Shown in pieces: positions 1-6,561 of a stretch of DNA of 6,722 bases (position 1 is its first letter; each line of letters opens with the position of its first letter). A program made the translations under genes and the position numbers. This stretch comes from Chryseosolibacter sp039917935. GTDB taxonomy: Bacteria; Bacteroidota; Bacteroidia; Cytophagales; Cyclobacteriaceae. The stretch is taken from contig JBDSIM010000204.1 of assembly GCA_039917935.1 (NCBI GenBank), forward strand, positions 1-6,722, given 5' to 3'. The notes under the pieces are model-generated. The model was not told the DNA's origin. It made no database searches and was given only the letters and a program-made list of their open reading frames with translations.

Positions 1-369
1 AAGAAGGGCGAGCATCTTGACAAGTACGGTAATCCGATGGAGGAATTGATTACAGAGATACAAAGTTCGAAGGATGAAATCAGGCCTGAGAGCGAAAAGC
101 AAAAACAGCAAATCGAAATCATCAATCAGTTCATCCGGATTCAACCGTCCATCTCAAATGCCAAAGACCGCGCGCCATCCCCTATTGGCGATTTGAATCC
201 TGTAAAGCCGGGAGAATTTGGAGACCATATTGTTTCAGAAACGCTTGTTGAAATCTTAATCAAGCAGGGAAAAAAAGACAGAGCGATCGAAGTCTTAAAG
301 AAACTGATTTGGAAATATCCCCAAAAAAAGGCTTACTTTGCGTCCCAAATTGAAGATTTGAAAAAGTAA
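1..369 (+). CDS. C-terminal part of a probable TPR-like protein (5' end outside window)
   Basis: The reading frame is open from base 1, so the methionine at base 37 is probably internal and the gene starts upstream of the window. The 122 visible residues are hydrophilic with no membrane segment. The first half is rich in K, E and Q and looks like a linker. The last ~45 residues (from SETLVEILIKQGKKDRAIEV onward) have the spacing of a tetratricopeptide helix pair: the A-helix with small/large hydrophobics, then G-x-x-x-x-A-I-x-x-x-x-x-L, then a Y-P turn and another helix. A TPR-type protein directly upstream of secG is a layout I associate with Bacteroidota. It ends 3 nt before secG, so the two are probably co-transcribed and may be translationally coupled. 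The TPR assignment is by pattern only. The function, probably protein-protein interaction, is unknown. Confidence 0.6.
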   Translation, partial: KKGEHLDKYGNPMEELITEIQSSKDEIRPESEKQKQQIEIINQFIRIQPSISNAKDRAPSPIGDLNPVKPGEFGDHIVSETLVEILIKQGKKDRAIEVLKKLIWKYPQKKAYFASQIEDLKK

Positions 370-372
370 GTT

Positions 373-720
373 ATGTACACGCTCATCATCGGATTTATCA
401 TTTTTTTCGCCATCCTTTTAGTGTTGGTCATCCTTGCCCAAAATTCCAAAGGCGGCGGTTTGACAAGCCAGTTCGGGGGATCTTCCGCCAGTAACATTAT
501 TGGTGTTAAAAAGACTGGCGATCTGTTGGAGAAGCTGACGTGGAGTTTTATCATCGCGATTATGGTGCTTTCGTTAACCACCACATTAATTACTCCCAAT
601 ACCGCTACCCCGACCAATGACATTCTGGACAGGGCTGGCGAACAGGCTCCTGCTACTCAGACACCCAATTTAGATTTAGGAACACCTGCTGAAACGGTCC
701 CGGCTGATTCAGGTCAATAA
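373..720 (+). CDS. secG: SecG, preprotein translocase subunit
   Basis: SecG is the small non-essential membrane subunit of the SecYEG channel, which exports unfolded preproteins with SecA. The 115-residue product has the family layout. There are two membrane helices (about residues 4-22 and 57-74). Between them is the conserved cytoplasmic loop with LAQNSKGGGLTSQFGG (residues 21-36), followed by the SSASNIIGVKKTGDLLEKLT segment. A Pro/Thr/Ala-rich, acidic C-terminal tail of about 40 residues follows helix 2, which is a common extension and of low complexity. The ATG at 373 is chosen because helix 1 begins at once and only 3 nt separate it from the preceding stop. No Shine-Dalgarno is visible. 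An intrinsic terminator follows 16 nt after the stop, so this is the last gene of its operon. Confidence 0.95.
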   Translation: MYTLIIGFIIFFAILLVLVILAQNSKGGGLTSQFGGSSASNIIGVKKTGDLLEKLTWSFIIAIMVLSLTTTLITPNTATPTNDILDRAGEQAPATQTPNLDLGTPAETVPADSGQ

Positions 721-736
721 AAACACTTAAACCACA

Positions 737-771
737 AAGCCCCGGACCAAAAATCGGGGGCTTCTTATTTG
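737..771 (+). terminator. Intrinsic terminator after secG
   Basis: AAGCCCC (737-743) pairs with GGGGCTT (757-763). The loop holds a run of A's, and a T-rich stretch (CTTATTTG) follows. It lies 16 nt past the secG stop. The minus-strand gene at 833-1549 converges on it, so the stem may also help end that transcript, though the T-run is on the plus-strand side. Confidence 0.75.
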
Positions 772-832
772 TAAAATCCTTACCATTTTCGTATATTAAT
801 AGATCGACCAGCCTTTTCCGAAAGGGCCATTT

Positions 833-1549
833 TCAGGCCGCTTGCGAGATGTGTTTCACGAATAATCTCTTCGCCACCGGCATCAGGGTCTCACTAAAAG
901 GAAATTTGATCTTCGAAATTAATAAGAATGCTGCGGGATTCGGCAGATCCTTATAACGTTTGATCAGGTCCAGTTTAATTCGCTCATAGGGATACAGATG
1001 ATTTTTATCGATTACCTCCAAAAACTGGGTATTCAAGCTCCGGAGCTGTTCCTTGCTGTCTTCAAAAATGCTAACCTGGTAACGATAAATGTTGGTTTCC
1101 TTTTCAGGTGGCATGGTAACAAAAAGATAGCCCTCGTTGGCATACAGGGGAGTTACTCCAATGGGTGAAATCTCACATTGCGATTGTACATACTCATATA
1201 TCACAGTGCCCTGCTGCAGAGATTCCTTTATCTGAGGGATGGCAAATTCAATGATCGCATCGAGCTCGTTCATAATGGCGTCATCCTCGACTAATTCGCG
1301 ATAGCGGAGCTCCAGGTTTTTGATTTCTTCGGGAGATATTTCCTTCGGAAAGGATTCGCGTATCAGGGTTTTCGTCTCCTTTACCGACATGAGGTTCCGA
1401 TAATGAAAAACAAGGTCGGCGAGATAGGGATACAATTCGACTTTACTAAAAGATTTCCTGGCCGTTTGCAAATACGCCAGCAGCAAATATTTTTTGTATT
1501 CGAAATCAATTAAACCCTGGGTTAGCCAATCTTTTGACAATTTCTCCAT
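833..1549 (-). CDS. Conserved Bacteroidota-type protein of unknown function
   Basis: This is a 238-residue soluble protein with no signal peptide and no membrane segment. I recall homologues with the N-terminal signature WLTQGLIDFEYKKYLLLAY (residues 8-26) and the C-terminal stretch LPNPAAFLLI...FPFSETLMPVAKR in other Bacteroidota genomes, but I know of no assigned function. Much of the middle (residues ~60-110) is charged and predicted helical, with repeated E/K/L patterns. The part around residues 110-175 looks more like beta strands. An in-frame GTG two codons upstream (1555) would add Met-His. I prefer the ATG at 1549 because GTG starts are rare in A/T-rich Bacteroidota leaders and neither has a ribosome site. 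The gene is transcribed divergently from groES and converges on secG. Being next to the chaperonin operon is suggestive but does not establish a role. Confidence 0.8.
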   Translation of the reverse strand: MEKLSKDWLTQGLIDFEYKKYLLLAYLQTARKSFSKVELYPYLADLVFHYRNLMSVKETKTLIRESFPKEISPEEIKNLELRYRELVEDDAIMNELDAIIEFAIPQIKESLQQGTVIYEYVQSQCEISPIGVTPLYANEGYLFVTMPPEKETNIYRYQVSIFEDSKEQLRSLNTQFLEVIDKNHLYPYERIKLDLIKRYKDLPNPAAFLLISKIKFPFSETLMPVAKRLFVKHISQAA

Positions 1550-1568
1550 ATGCACACAATTTCTTAAT

Positions 1569-1601
1569 CAAAATATACCAGTTATTCTGTTTCCAGACAA
1601 A
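1569..1601 (-). promoter_or_regulatory. Candidate Bacteroidota-type promoter for the minus-strand gene
   Basis: On the minus strand TTTG (1598-1601) is followed after 20 nt by TATATTTTG (1569-1577), 19 nt before the ATG. This resembles the Bacteroidota housekeeping promoter (TTTG at about -33, TAnnTTTG at about -7). The -7 element carries one extra base relative to the consensus, so the match is imperfect. There was no experimental or comparative support to use. Confidence 0.35.
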
Positions 1602-1662
1602 CTGCCCCTTAAAATTCAGCTGATCGGACAACATTTTAGCGACAGTTTGTTAGTCGAAACTC

Positions 1663-1675
1663 TGACATCATGCCA
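1663..1675. promoter_or_regulatory. 13-bp near-perfect palindrome upstream of groES (candidate operator)
   Basis: TGACATCATGCCA is a palindrome with 5 of 6 base pairs matching around a central C. It is preceded by a second, weaker inverted repeat, AGTTT-N8-AAACT (1644-1661). It lies about 165 nt before groES in the divergent control region. Heat-shock operons often carry operators here, but this is not the CIRCE element (TTAGCACTC-N9-GAGTGCTAA). Which regulator would bind is unknown. Confidence 0.3.
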
Positions 1676-1769
1676 TAATGCCGTGTAAAAACTATGCCGG
1701 TTCGTACCAAATGTGAGGTAAAGCTGTCATTTTTAGAAAAATTGTCCGTAATTCGCATCTCTTTTCGCC

Positions 1770-1786
1770 TTGGCATCATTGATGAT
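1770..1786 (+). promoter_or_regulatory. TTGGCA motif with small inverted repeat before groES
   Basis: TTGGCA (1770-1775) overlaps an inverted repeat ATCAT-TG-ATGAT (1775-1786), about 55 nt before the groES start. The position would suit a promoter or operator. However, no matching -10/-7 element (TATAAT or TAnnTTTG) is visible at the right distance, so I cannot place the groES promoter with confidence. Confidence 0.2.
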
Positions 1787-1838
1787 CAATCGGGGCTGGC
1801 GAAAACCATGTGTTCAACCTAAAAACAATCGATAGAAT

Positions 1839-2117
1839 ATGGCAAAAATCAATTTCAAACCAAATGAGGACCGGGTATTAGTGGAACCCGCTGAAGCTGA
1901 GACAAAAACAGCGTCAGGAATTATTATCCCTGACACAGCTAAGGAAAAGCCCCAGAAAGGCATTATCATCGCCGTTGGTGAGGGAATAAAGGACAAACCT
2001 GTCACGGTAAAAGTTGGCGACAACGTACTTTATGGAAAGTACGCCGGTACCGAGATCACTATTGAAGGTAAGGAGTACCTTATCATGCGCAATTCTGACA
2101 TTTTCGGAATTATTTAA
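1839..2117 (+). CDS. groES: GroES, co-chaperonin (Hsp10)
   Basis: This is the lid of the GroEL folding chamber. A heptamer caps the GroEL ring in the presence of ATP and encloses the substrate protein. The 92 residues are near full family length (E. coli 97). The N-terminal PNEDRVLVEP strand (residues 8-17) is typical. The mobile loop follows at residues ~21-35, with the hydrophobic GroEL-contact tripeptide I28-I29-I30 inside TASGIIIPD. The central beta barrel has the VGEG, VGDNVLYGKYAGTE and EYLIMR segments typical of Hsp10. The start ATG is in an A-rich leader without Shine-Dalgarno, normal for Bacteroidota. groEL follows 26 nt later with no terminator between, so the two form the usual groESL operon. 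Confidence 0.97.
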   Translation: MAKINFKPNEDRVLVEPAEAETKTASGIIIPDTAKEKPQKGIIIAVGEGIKDKPVTVKVGDNVLYGKYAGTEITIEGKEYLIMRNSDIFGII

Positions 2118-2143
2118 TAAATCATTCAAAATTTAAAAAAATT

Positions 2144-3784
2144 ATGGCTAAAGAAATAACATTTGATACCACCGCGAGAGATAAGATAAAAAAGGGTGTT
2201 GACAAACTTGCAAACGCAGTAAAGGTTACCCTGGGTCCTAAAGGTCGCAATGTGATCATTGACAAGAAATTCGGTGCACCTACGGTAACAAAAGATGGTG
2301 TAACGGTAGCAAAAGAAATCGAATTAAAAGATCCTATCGAAAACATGGGAGCGCAACTTGTGAAAGAGGTTGCTTCCAAAACCGCTGATGCGGCTGGTGA
2401 TGGTACTACCACGGCAACAGTATTGGCGCAGTCTATCTACTCGCACGGAATAAAGAACGTAGCTGCTGGCGCAAATCCTATGGATTTGAAACGCGGTATC
2501 GACAAGGCTGTTGATGCCGTTGTAGAGCATCTTAAGAAGCAGTCAAGAAAACTGAAAGACTCCGCAGAGATCGCACAAGTAGCGACCATTTCATCCAACA
2601 GTGATGAAACTATTGGAAAAATGATTGCCGATGCGATGGATAAAGTTGGAAAAGATGGTGTGATCACCGTTGAAGAAGCCAAAGGAACAGAGACTGAAGT
2701 GAAAACTGTAGAAGGTATGCAGTTTGACCGCGGTTACCTCTCTCCTTACTTTGTAACCAACACCGAAAAAATGGAAGCTGATCTTGAGCAACCATACGTT
2801 TTGATTTACGATAAGAAAATAAGCAGCATGAAAGAATTGCTTCCTATTCTGGAGCAATCTGCTCAAACTGGCAAACCTCTTTTAATCATTTCAGAAGAAG
2901 TTGAAGGTGAAGCTTTGGCTACACTGGTTGTTAACAAAATCCGTGGTGCACTGCGCGTTGCCGCTGTGAAAGCGCCTGGTTTTGGCGACAGAAGAAAGGC
3001 TATGCTGGAAGATATCGCTGTGCTCACAGGAGGAAAAGTGATCTCTGAAGAGCAAGGTTTCAAACTTGAGAATGCTACTTTGGATATGCTTGGACGCGCT
3101 GAAAAAATTAACATCGACAAAGACAACACGACGATCGTTAATGGTGCAGGCGTGAAAGCTGATATCCAGGGCCGCATAGCTCAGATCAAGGCTCAAATTG
3201 AGACGACAACTTCCGATTACGATAAAGAAAAACTTCAGGAACGTCTTGCAAAACTTTCCGGTGGTGTTGCTATCCTTTATGTTGGCGCTGCAACCGAAGT
3301 AGAGATGAAAGAGAAGAAGGACCGTGTAGACGATGCGTTGCATGCGACACGCGCTGCTGTTCAGGAAGGAATTGTTCCTGGTGGTGGAGTAGCTTATCTC
3401 CGTGCGATCGACGCATTGAAAGATCTGACTACCCTTGGTTTGTCTAATGAAGATCAGGGAACTGGCGTTAACATCATCAGGCTTGCTCTTGAATCTCCCT
3501 TGAGAACCATTGCTGAGAATGCTGGTCAGGAAGGTTCAGTAGTTGTGAACAAAGTTCGCGATGGCAAAAAGGATTTCGGATACAATGCCCGTGATAACAA
3601 ATATGAAAACTTCTTTGATGCAGGTATCATCGATCCTACGAAAGTAACCCGTCTTGCGCTTGAAAACGCAGCCTCTATCGCAGGTATGTTGTTAACTACT
3701 GAAGCAGTAGTTTCCGACCTTGCGGAAGAAAAAGATGCGCCTTCCATGCCACACGGTGGCGGCGGAATGGGCGGAATGATGTAA
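2144..3784 (+). CDS. groEL: GroEL, 60 kDa chaperonin
   Basis: This is an ATP-driven protein-folding machine of two heptameric rings in the cytoplasm. The 546-residue product is complete (E. coli 548). In the N-terminal equatorial domain, LGPKGRNV (30-37), TKDGVTVAKEI (49-59) and GDGTTT (85-90, with the ATP-hydrolysis aspartate D86) are intact. The apical domain contains SEEVEGEALATLVVNK and the VKAPGFGDRR stretch. The second equatorial half has VDDALHATRAAVQEGIVPGG, the chaperonin signature, and GIIDPTKVTR. The protein ends in the flexible GGGGMGGMM tail. The methionine at 2144 gives the standard MAKEI start and sits behind an A-rich leader. Nothing suggests decay. A strong terminator follows at once, so groESL is a two-gene unit, presumably induced by heat. 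Confidence 0.99.
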   Translation: MAKEITFDTTARDKIKKGVDKLANAVKVTLGPKGRNVIIDKKFGAPTVTKDGVTVAKEIELKDPIENMGAQLVKEVASKTADAAGDGTTTATVLAQSIYSHGIKNVAAGANPMDLKRGIDKAVDAVVEHLKKQSRKLKDSAEIAQVATISSNSDETIGKMIADAMDKVGKDGVITVEEAKGTETEVKTVEGMQFDRGYLSPYFVTNTEKMEADLEQPYVLIYDKKISSMKELLPILEQSAQTGKPLLIISEEVEGEALATLVVNKIRGALRVAAVKAPGFGDRRKAMLEDIAVLTGGKVISEEQGFKLENATLDMLGRAEKINIDKDNTTIVNGAGVKADIQGRIAQIKAQIETTTSDYDKEKLQERLAKLSGGVAILYVGAATEVEMKEKKDRVDDALHATRAAVQEGIVPGGGVAYLRAIDALKDLTTLGLSNEDQGTGVNIIRLALESPLRTIAENAGQEGSVVVNKVRDGKKDFGYNARDNKYENFFDAGIIDPTKVTRLALENAASIAGMLLTTEAVVSDLAEEKDAPSMPHGGGGMGGMM

Positions 3785-3805
3785 TTTAATTTTAAGTCAA
3801 TATTT

Positions 3806-3840
3806 AAAAAAGGCTTCACCGGTGGTGGAGCCTTTTTTTG
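3806..3840 (+). terminator. Strong intrinsic terminator after groEL
   Basis: AAAAAAGGCTTCACC (3806-3820) pairs with GGTGGAGCCTTTTTTT (from 3824) across a 3-nt GGT loop. The 10-bp core has one T·G wobble, the A/T tracts extend the pairing, and seven T's end it. It starts 22 nt past the groEL stop and closes the groESL operon. Confidence 0.92.
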
Positions 3841-3893
3841 TGGAGGGGGTTGTTCTGGCAGGGGACTGTCATTGGGGCTTATCCACCACTTAC

Positions 3894-3913
3894 CCATGGT
3901 CTAAAGGCCACGG
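3894..3913. repeat. Degenerate REP-like palindrome
   Basis: CCATGGTC (3894-3901) pairs with GGCCACGG (3906-3913) across TAAA, with one mismatch and one wobble. The form ACCCATGG-TCTAAAGG-CCACGGCAATTC resembles extragenic palindromes I associate with many Bacteroidota genomes, a palindrome around a central CTAAAG before GGCAATTC. Only one copy is present here, so repeat status cannot be shown from the window. The rest of the 3841-4026 spacer holds no convincing ORF. It could include remnants of an older inserted sequence. Confidence 0.4.
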
Positions 3914-4026
3914 CAATTCAAGTGGCACCTCGATCAATACGGGAGCGCGAAAGTGAGGATTGCGATTTGGCGCGCTGCAATACCTCCTTTGCAGGATAAC
4001 GTACTCTTTCCTAAATTGAATTCACT

Positions 4027-5130
4027 ATGCCTCAAAGACCCAAAATAACGCTGGATAGGTTGATCCATCGCGGTGAAGACTGTATTGCGATCCGGTTTGA
4101 AAAGGATTTTGGTTTGAATTCAGAGATCAAGAAAATACCCGGAGTCAGGTTCAGCAAGACACATTCATGTTGGTACGTTGCGAATGCGGAAAATATTCTT
4201 GAGCTCATTTTAGAAAAGGTGAAAGGCAAGGTATGGCTGGATTATTCGGCATTGAAAGGTGGGGCAACGTTAGCAGGAAGGAAGGTTCTGCCGCCAAAGA
4301 AATGTCCGATTGCCTATGTGGAGCAGCTTGACCGGATGCGCTACAGTGACAGCACAAAAAAGATATACATTAATTACTTCGCGCAATTCATCAACTATTT
4401 TCCGGATACAGAAATTGACGAAATCTCTGATGAGCAGGTAAACCGCTTTATGCAGCATTTACTGGCCGCGAGAAAAGTTTCTTCATCTACTCAGAATCAG
4501 GCAATCAACGCAATCAAATTTTACTACGAAAAAGTAAGGAAACTTGAGCGAAAGGTGTATGCCCTGGAGCGGCCTCTGAAAGAATTGAAACTGCCTAACA
4601 TCCTGAGTGAGGAAGAAGTGATTGCAATCTTGAAGTCAGTTGCGAATCTTAAGCATAAGGCCATGTTATGGCTTATTTATGCGGCCGGCCTTCGCAGGAG
4701 TGAATTAATCGCATTGCAGATCAAAGATATTGACTCAAAGCGAATGATGATAAAGGTAAGGGGCGCCAAGGGAAAGAAGGACAGGATCACGTTATTGTCG
4801 GAAAAGGTAGTGGATTTATTACGGTTATATTTCGTTGAATACAAGCCAAGGGTTTGGCTTTTTGAGGGGAGTTCAGGGGAGTCTTATTCCGTTTCGAGTT
4901 TACAGAAAGTGTTTGCCGCAGCCTTGCTGAAGTCCGGCATACGGAAGGATGCCAGTTTGCACACCTTGCGACACAGTTTTGCTACCCATTTGCTGGAACA
5001 TGGCACTGACATCAGGTATATTCAGGCGTTGCTGGGTCACAGCTCGAGCAAGACAACAGAGATCTACACGCATGTAACCACGAAGGCATTAGACAAGATC
5101 AGAAGTCCGCTGGATGATCTCGATCTCTAA
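4027..5130 (+). CDS. Tyrosine recombinase, integron-integrase-like C-terminus with extra N-terminal module
   Basis: This is a site-specific DNA recombinase that cuts and rejoins DNA through a 3'-phosphotyrosine. All catalytic residues are visible in its 367 residues: R223 (AAGLRRSEL), K248 (GAKGKKDR), H312 and R315 (LHTLRHSFATHLLEHGTD), H338 (LLGHSS) and the nucleophile Y347 (EIYTHV). The SAM-like core-binding domain spans about residues 93-175. The C-terminal tail IRSPLDDL resembles the RSPLDxL end of integron integrases. However, the long insert between the K and H-x-x-R motifs that marks true IntI is missing, so it is an IntI/XerC-D relative. Residues ~15-75 form an added module (IPGVRFSKTHSCWYV) seen, as I recall, in Bacteroidota recombinases of this type, sometimes near IS91-like transposases. 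It seems intact. There is no Shine-Dalgarno. The stop is directly followed by a long hairpin, which may be its substrate site. Confidence 0.93.
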   Translation: MPQRPKITLDRLIHRGEDCIAIRFEKDFGLNSEIKKIPGVRFSKTHSCWYVANAENILELILEKVKGKVWLDYSALKGGATLAGRKVLPPKKCPIAYVEQLDRMRYSDSTKKIYINYFAQFINYFPDTEIDEISDEQVNRFMQHLLAARKVSSSTQNQAINAIKFYYEKVRKLERKVYALERPLKELKLPNILSEEEVIAILKSVANLKHKAMLWLIYAAGLRRSELIALQIKDIDSKRMMIKVRGAKGKKDRITLLSEKVVDLLRLYFVEYKPRVWLFEGSSGESYSVSSLQKVFAAALLKSGIRKDASLHTLRHSFATHLLEHGTDIRYIQALLGHSSSKTTEIYTHVTTKALDKIRSPLDDLDL

Positions 5131-5169
5131 GGTGCATATATCCGCCCGAATCGGGCAGATATATGCACC
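5131..5169. repeat. 39-nt near-perfect hairpin abutting the recombinase stop codon
   Basis: GGTGCATATATCCGCCCG (5131-5148) pairs with CGGGCAGATATATGCACC (5152-5169), 17 of 18 pairs, with a 3-nt AAT loop and one C×A mismatch (5143/5157). It begins at the base after the TAA. It is not a normal intrinsic terminator because no T-run follows. It could be a folded recombination site, a mobile-element end, or an RNA 3' stabiliser. Its outer arms recur at 6587-6610. Confidence 0.85.
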
Positions 5170-5184
5170 TCTTAAATATGATAT

Positions 5185-5193
5185 ATTTCAAAT
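5185..5193. repeat. IS target-site duplication, left copy
   Basis: ATTTCAAAT flanks the left terminal repeat and is identical to 6580-6588. The sequence is itself palindromic except for its centre base. The shared C at the centre on the same strand shows a direct duplication rather than an extended inverted repeat. Confidence 0.85.
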
Positions 5194-5211
5194 CATTGTT
5201 GTCCGACTAAA
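5194..5211. repeat. IS left terminal inverted repeat
   Basis: CATTGTTGTCCGACTAAA is the exact reverse complement of 6562-6579. The similarity continues inward imperfectly (TTTAAGG against TTTTAAAAGG). Confidence 0.92.
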
Positions 5212-5292
5212 TTTAAGGCAAATTGGTAGTCTTCCCTCTTAGAACAGAGGAAAAAATGCATTTCGAAATACAAGGTAGTTGGGTGCTCTATT

Positions 5293-6492
5293 TTAAGTGG
5301 TTACTAACGGTGGGCTATTCATCTTACGCCATGCCTTATAGGAATCTTTTATGAATTCAAACAAGGCAACGTAGCTCATCAAATGCAGCCTGATTACAGT
5401 AATCATATTGGCGAATGATTTTTTTGTCTCTGCCTTTTTTCTGATCACTACCATTAAAAGTTGTGCTATCAATACACAGTACACTTGAATCTTGATGGCG
5501 TTTTCACTATTGCCCCAAAAGTAGCGCAGTGGGAAGTTCTGTTTGATTTGTTTGAAGAGCAGTTCAATCATCCAGCGGTATTTGTAAATGAGTGCTATCT
5601 GTGCGGCAGGTAAGGAGAAATTGTTGGTAAGGAATACATAGAGCCTCCCGTCATCGGCCTTGAAGGTAATACGTCTTAGTTTTAAGCGTTGAGCTTCCGT
5701 TTCGTTTTTATATCCGATGGTGATATACTGATCTTTCAAAACACCCTTGGCGTCTTTCCTTCGGGTATTATCGGTGATCACTTTGGTCACGTGGTAGACG
5801 GCATTTTGCTTCATGCGTGTGACAAACCATATTTTCTGGGCCGTCCATTTCGCAAATTGATGGTATAAGTTATATCCTTTATCAAATACAATAAAGCTGT
5901 TGGATGGAAGCTTTATGTGGTAGAGGAATTGACGGTCGTGCTCTTTGGCGGCTGTTATTCGTACATATTCAGTCACTCCGCTAAAGGCATCCATGAGGGC
6001 ATGAACTTTAATGCCTCCTTTTTTCCTGGCCCCATCCAAGGGATTGCGTCCTACACCACGAAGAATATCGCTGAACAATCGAATGGTCGTACTGTCAATG
6101 ATTTTTAGATTACGGATGCTGAGTCCTTTTAACCGGCTGTCCGAGATAAAACTATGATAATGCTTGAGTAGCTTGAAATAGATGGTTTCAAAGACCAAAT
6201 AACTGCGCTTATTATTGGCATCTGATAAGGTACTTCGGGGCGGGGCTTTATCTAATCCCAGATGCGTCAGTTTCCCTTCACAGCCCAACATTCCCTCGCA
6301 AAGCTCTCTTAGGCCGTTGCAATAACTAAAAACCCCGTACAGTAAGCTGATTAGGTGTACACGCACCGGTATCCTTTTATAATATCGATTGCTGTTATGT
6401 TTTTTACTCGCCTGCTTGATGGTATCGGTAGAAATGCAAGAAAGTATTTGAGATAAGATCGGCTGTCCGACAAATTTTTTACTTTTATCCAT
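5293..6492 (-). CDS. IS4-family DDE transposase
   Basis: This enzyme catalyses cut-and-paste movement of its own IS by cleavage and strand transfer at the terminal repeats. The product has 399 residues. The catalytic triad is visible as D133 (KIIDSTTIRLF), D204 (IVFDKGYNLY) and E310, the last inside the IS4 signature Y303-(2)-R306-(3)-E310-(6)-K317 (YKYRWMIELLFKQIKQ). The N-terminal ~100 residues (FVGQPILSQIL ... PPRSTLSDANN) form the DNA-binding region typical of this family in Bacteroidota. The central VHALMDAFSGV and MKQNA motifs also fit. The ATG at 6492 is right after the leader segment that contains an anti-read-through hairpin. No frameshift or stop interrupts it. It faces the recombinase gene convergently, so IS transcription would run toward the recombinase 3' end. 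Confidence 0.96.
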   Translation of the reverse strand: MDKSKKFVGQPILSQILSCISTDTIKQASKKHNSNRYYKRIPVRVHLISLLYGVFSYCNGLRELCEGMLGCEGKLTHLGLDKAPPRSTLSDANNKRSYLVFETIYFKLLKHYHSFISDSRLKGLSIRNLKIIDSTTIRLFSDILRGVGRNPLDGARKKGGIKVHALMDAFSGVTEYVRITAAKEHDRQFLYHIKLPSNSFIVFDKGYNLYHQFAKWTAQKIWFVTRMKQNAVYHVTKVITDNTRRKDAKGVLKDQYITIGYKNETEAQRLKLRRITFKADDGRLYVFLTNNFSLPAAQIALIYKYRWMIELLFKQIKQNFPLRYFWGNSENAIKIQVYCVLIAQLLMVVIRKKAETKKSFANMITVIRLHLMSYVALFEFIKDSYKAWRKMNSPPLVTT

Positions 6493-6525
6493 AGTTACGT
6501 TTTGTGTGGTAACTCAACTTAACTA

Positions 6526-6556
6526 AAAAGGGTGGCTTTAAACAAGCTACCCTTTT
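6526..6556 (-). terminator. IS-internal hairpin upstream of the transposase (likely read-through shield)
   Basis: AAAAGGGTGGCTT (6526-6538) pairs with AAGCTACCCTTTT (6544-6556), 13 bp with one G·T wobble and a 5-nt loop. In the transposase direction the stem ends in CTTTTTAG, as in an intrinsic terminator, and it lies between the IS end and the transposase start. Such structures are known in IS elements to block transcription entering from outside, so that transposase stays low. That role is inferred here. Confidence 0.65.
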
Positions 6557-6561
6557 AAAAT

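Noticed and set aside
812..825. CCTTT-TCCG-AAAGG hairpin just downstream of the minus-strand gene stop
   Set aside because: It has only a 5-bp stem and no T-run on the minus strand, too weak to call a terminator.
1550..1555. GTG start two codons upstream for the minus-strand gene
   Set aside because: No ribosome site supports it, and the ATG at 1549 gives the natural start of the conserved N-terminus.
1494..1688. 64-residue plus-strand ORF overlapping the start of the minus-strand gene
   Set aside because: It is antisense to a better-supported gene, has no family resemblance, and runs into the groESL control region. Treated as a chance frame.
1556..1838. CIRCE/HrcA operator before groES
   Set aside because: The TTAGCACTC-N9-GAGTGCTAA inverted repeat was looked for and is not present.
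2122..3897. Several minus-strand ORFs opposite groEL
   Set aside because: They mirror the codon pattern of groEL, are low in recognisable motifs, and overlap each other. GroEL is unequivocal here.
4027..5130. True integron integrase (IntI)
   Set aside because: The C-terminal tail is similar, but the IntI-specific insert before the H-x-x-R box is missing, and no attI/attC array can be shown.
5917..6108. 63-residue plus-strand ORF inside the IS
   Set aside because: It is antisense to the intact transposase and has no recognisable features.
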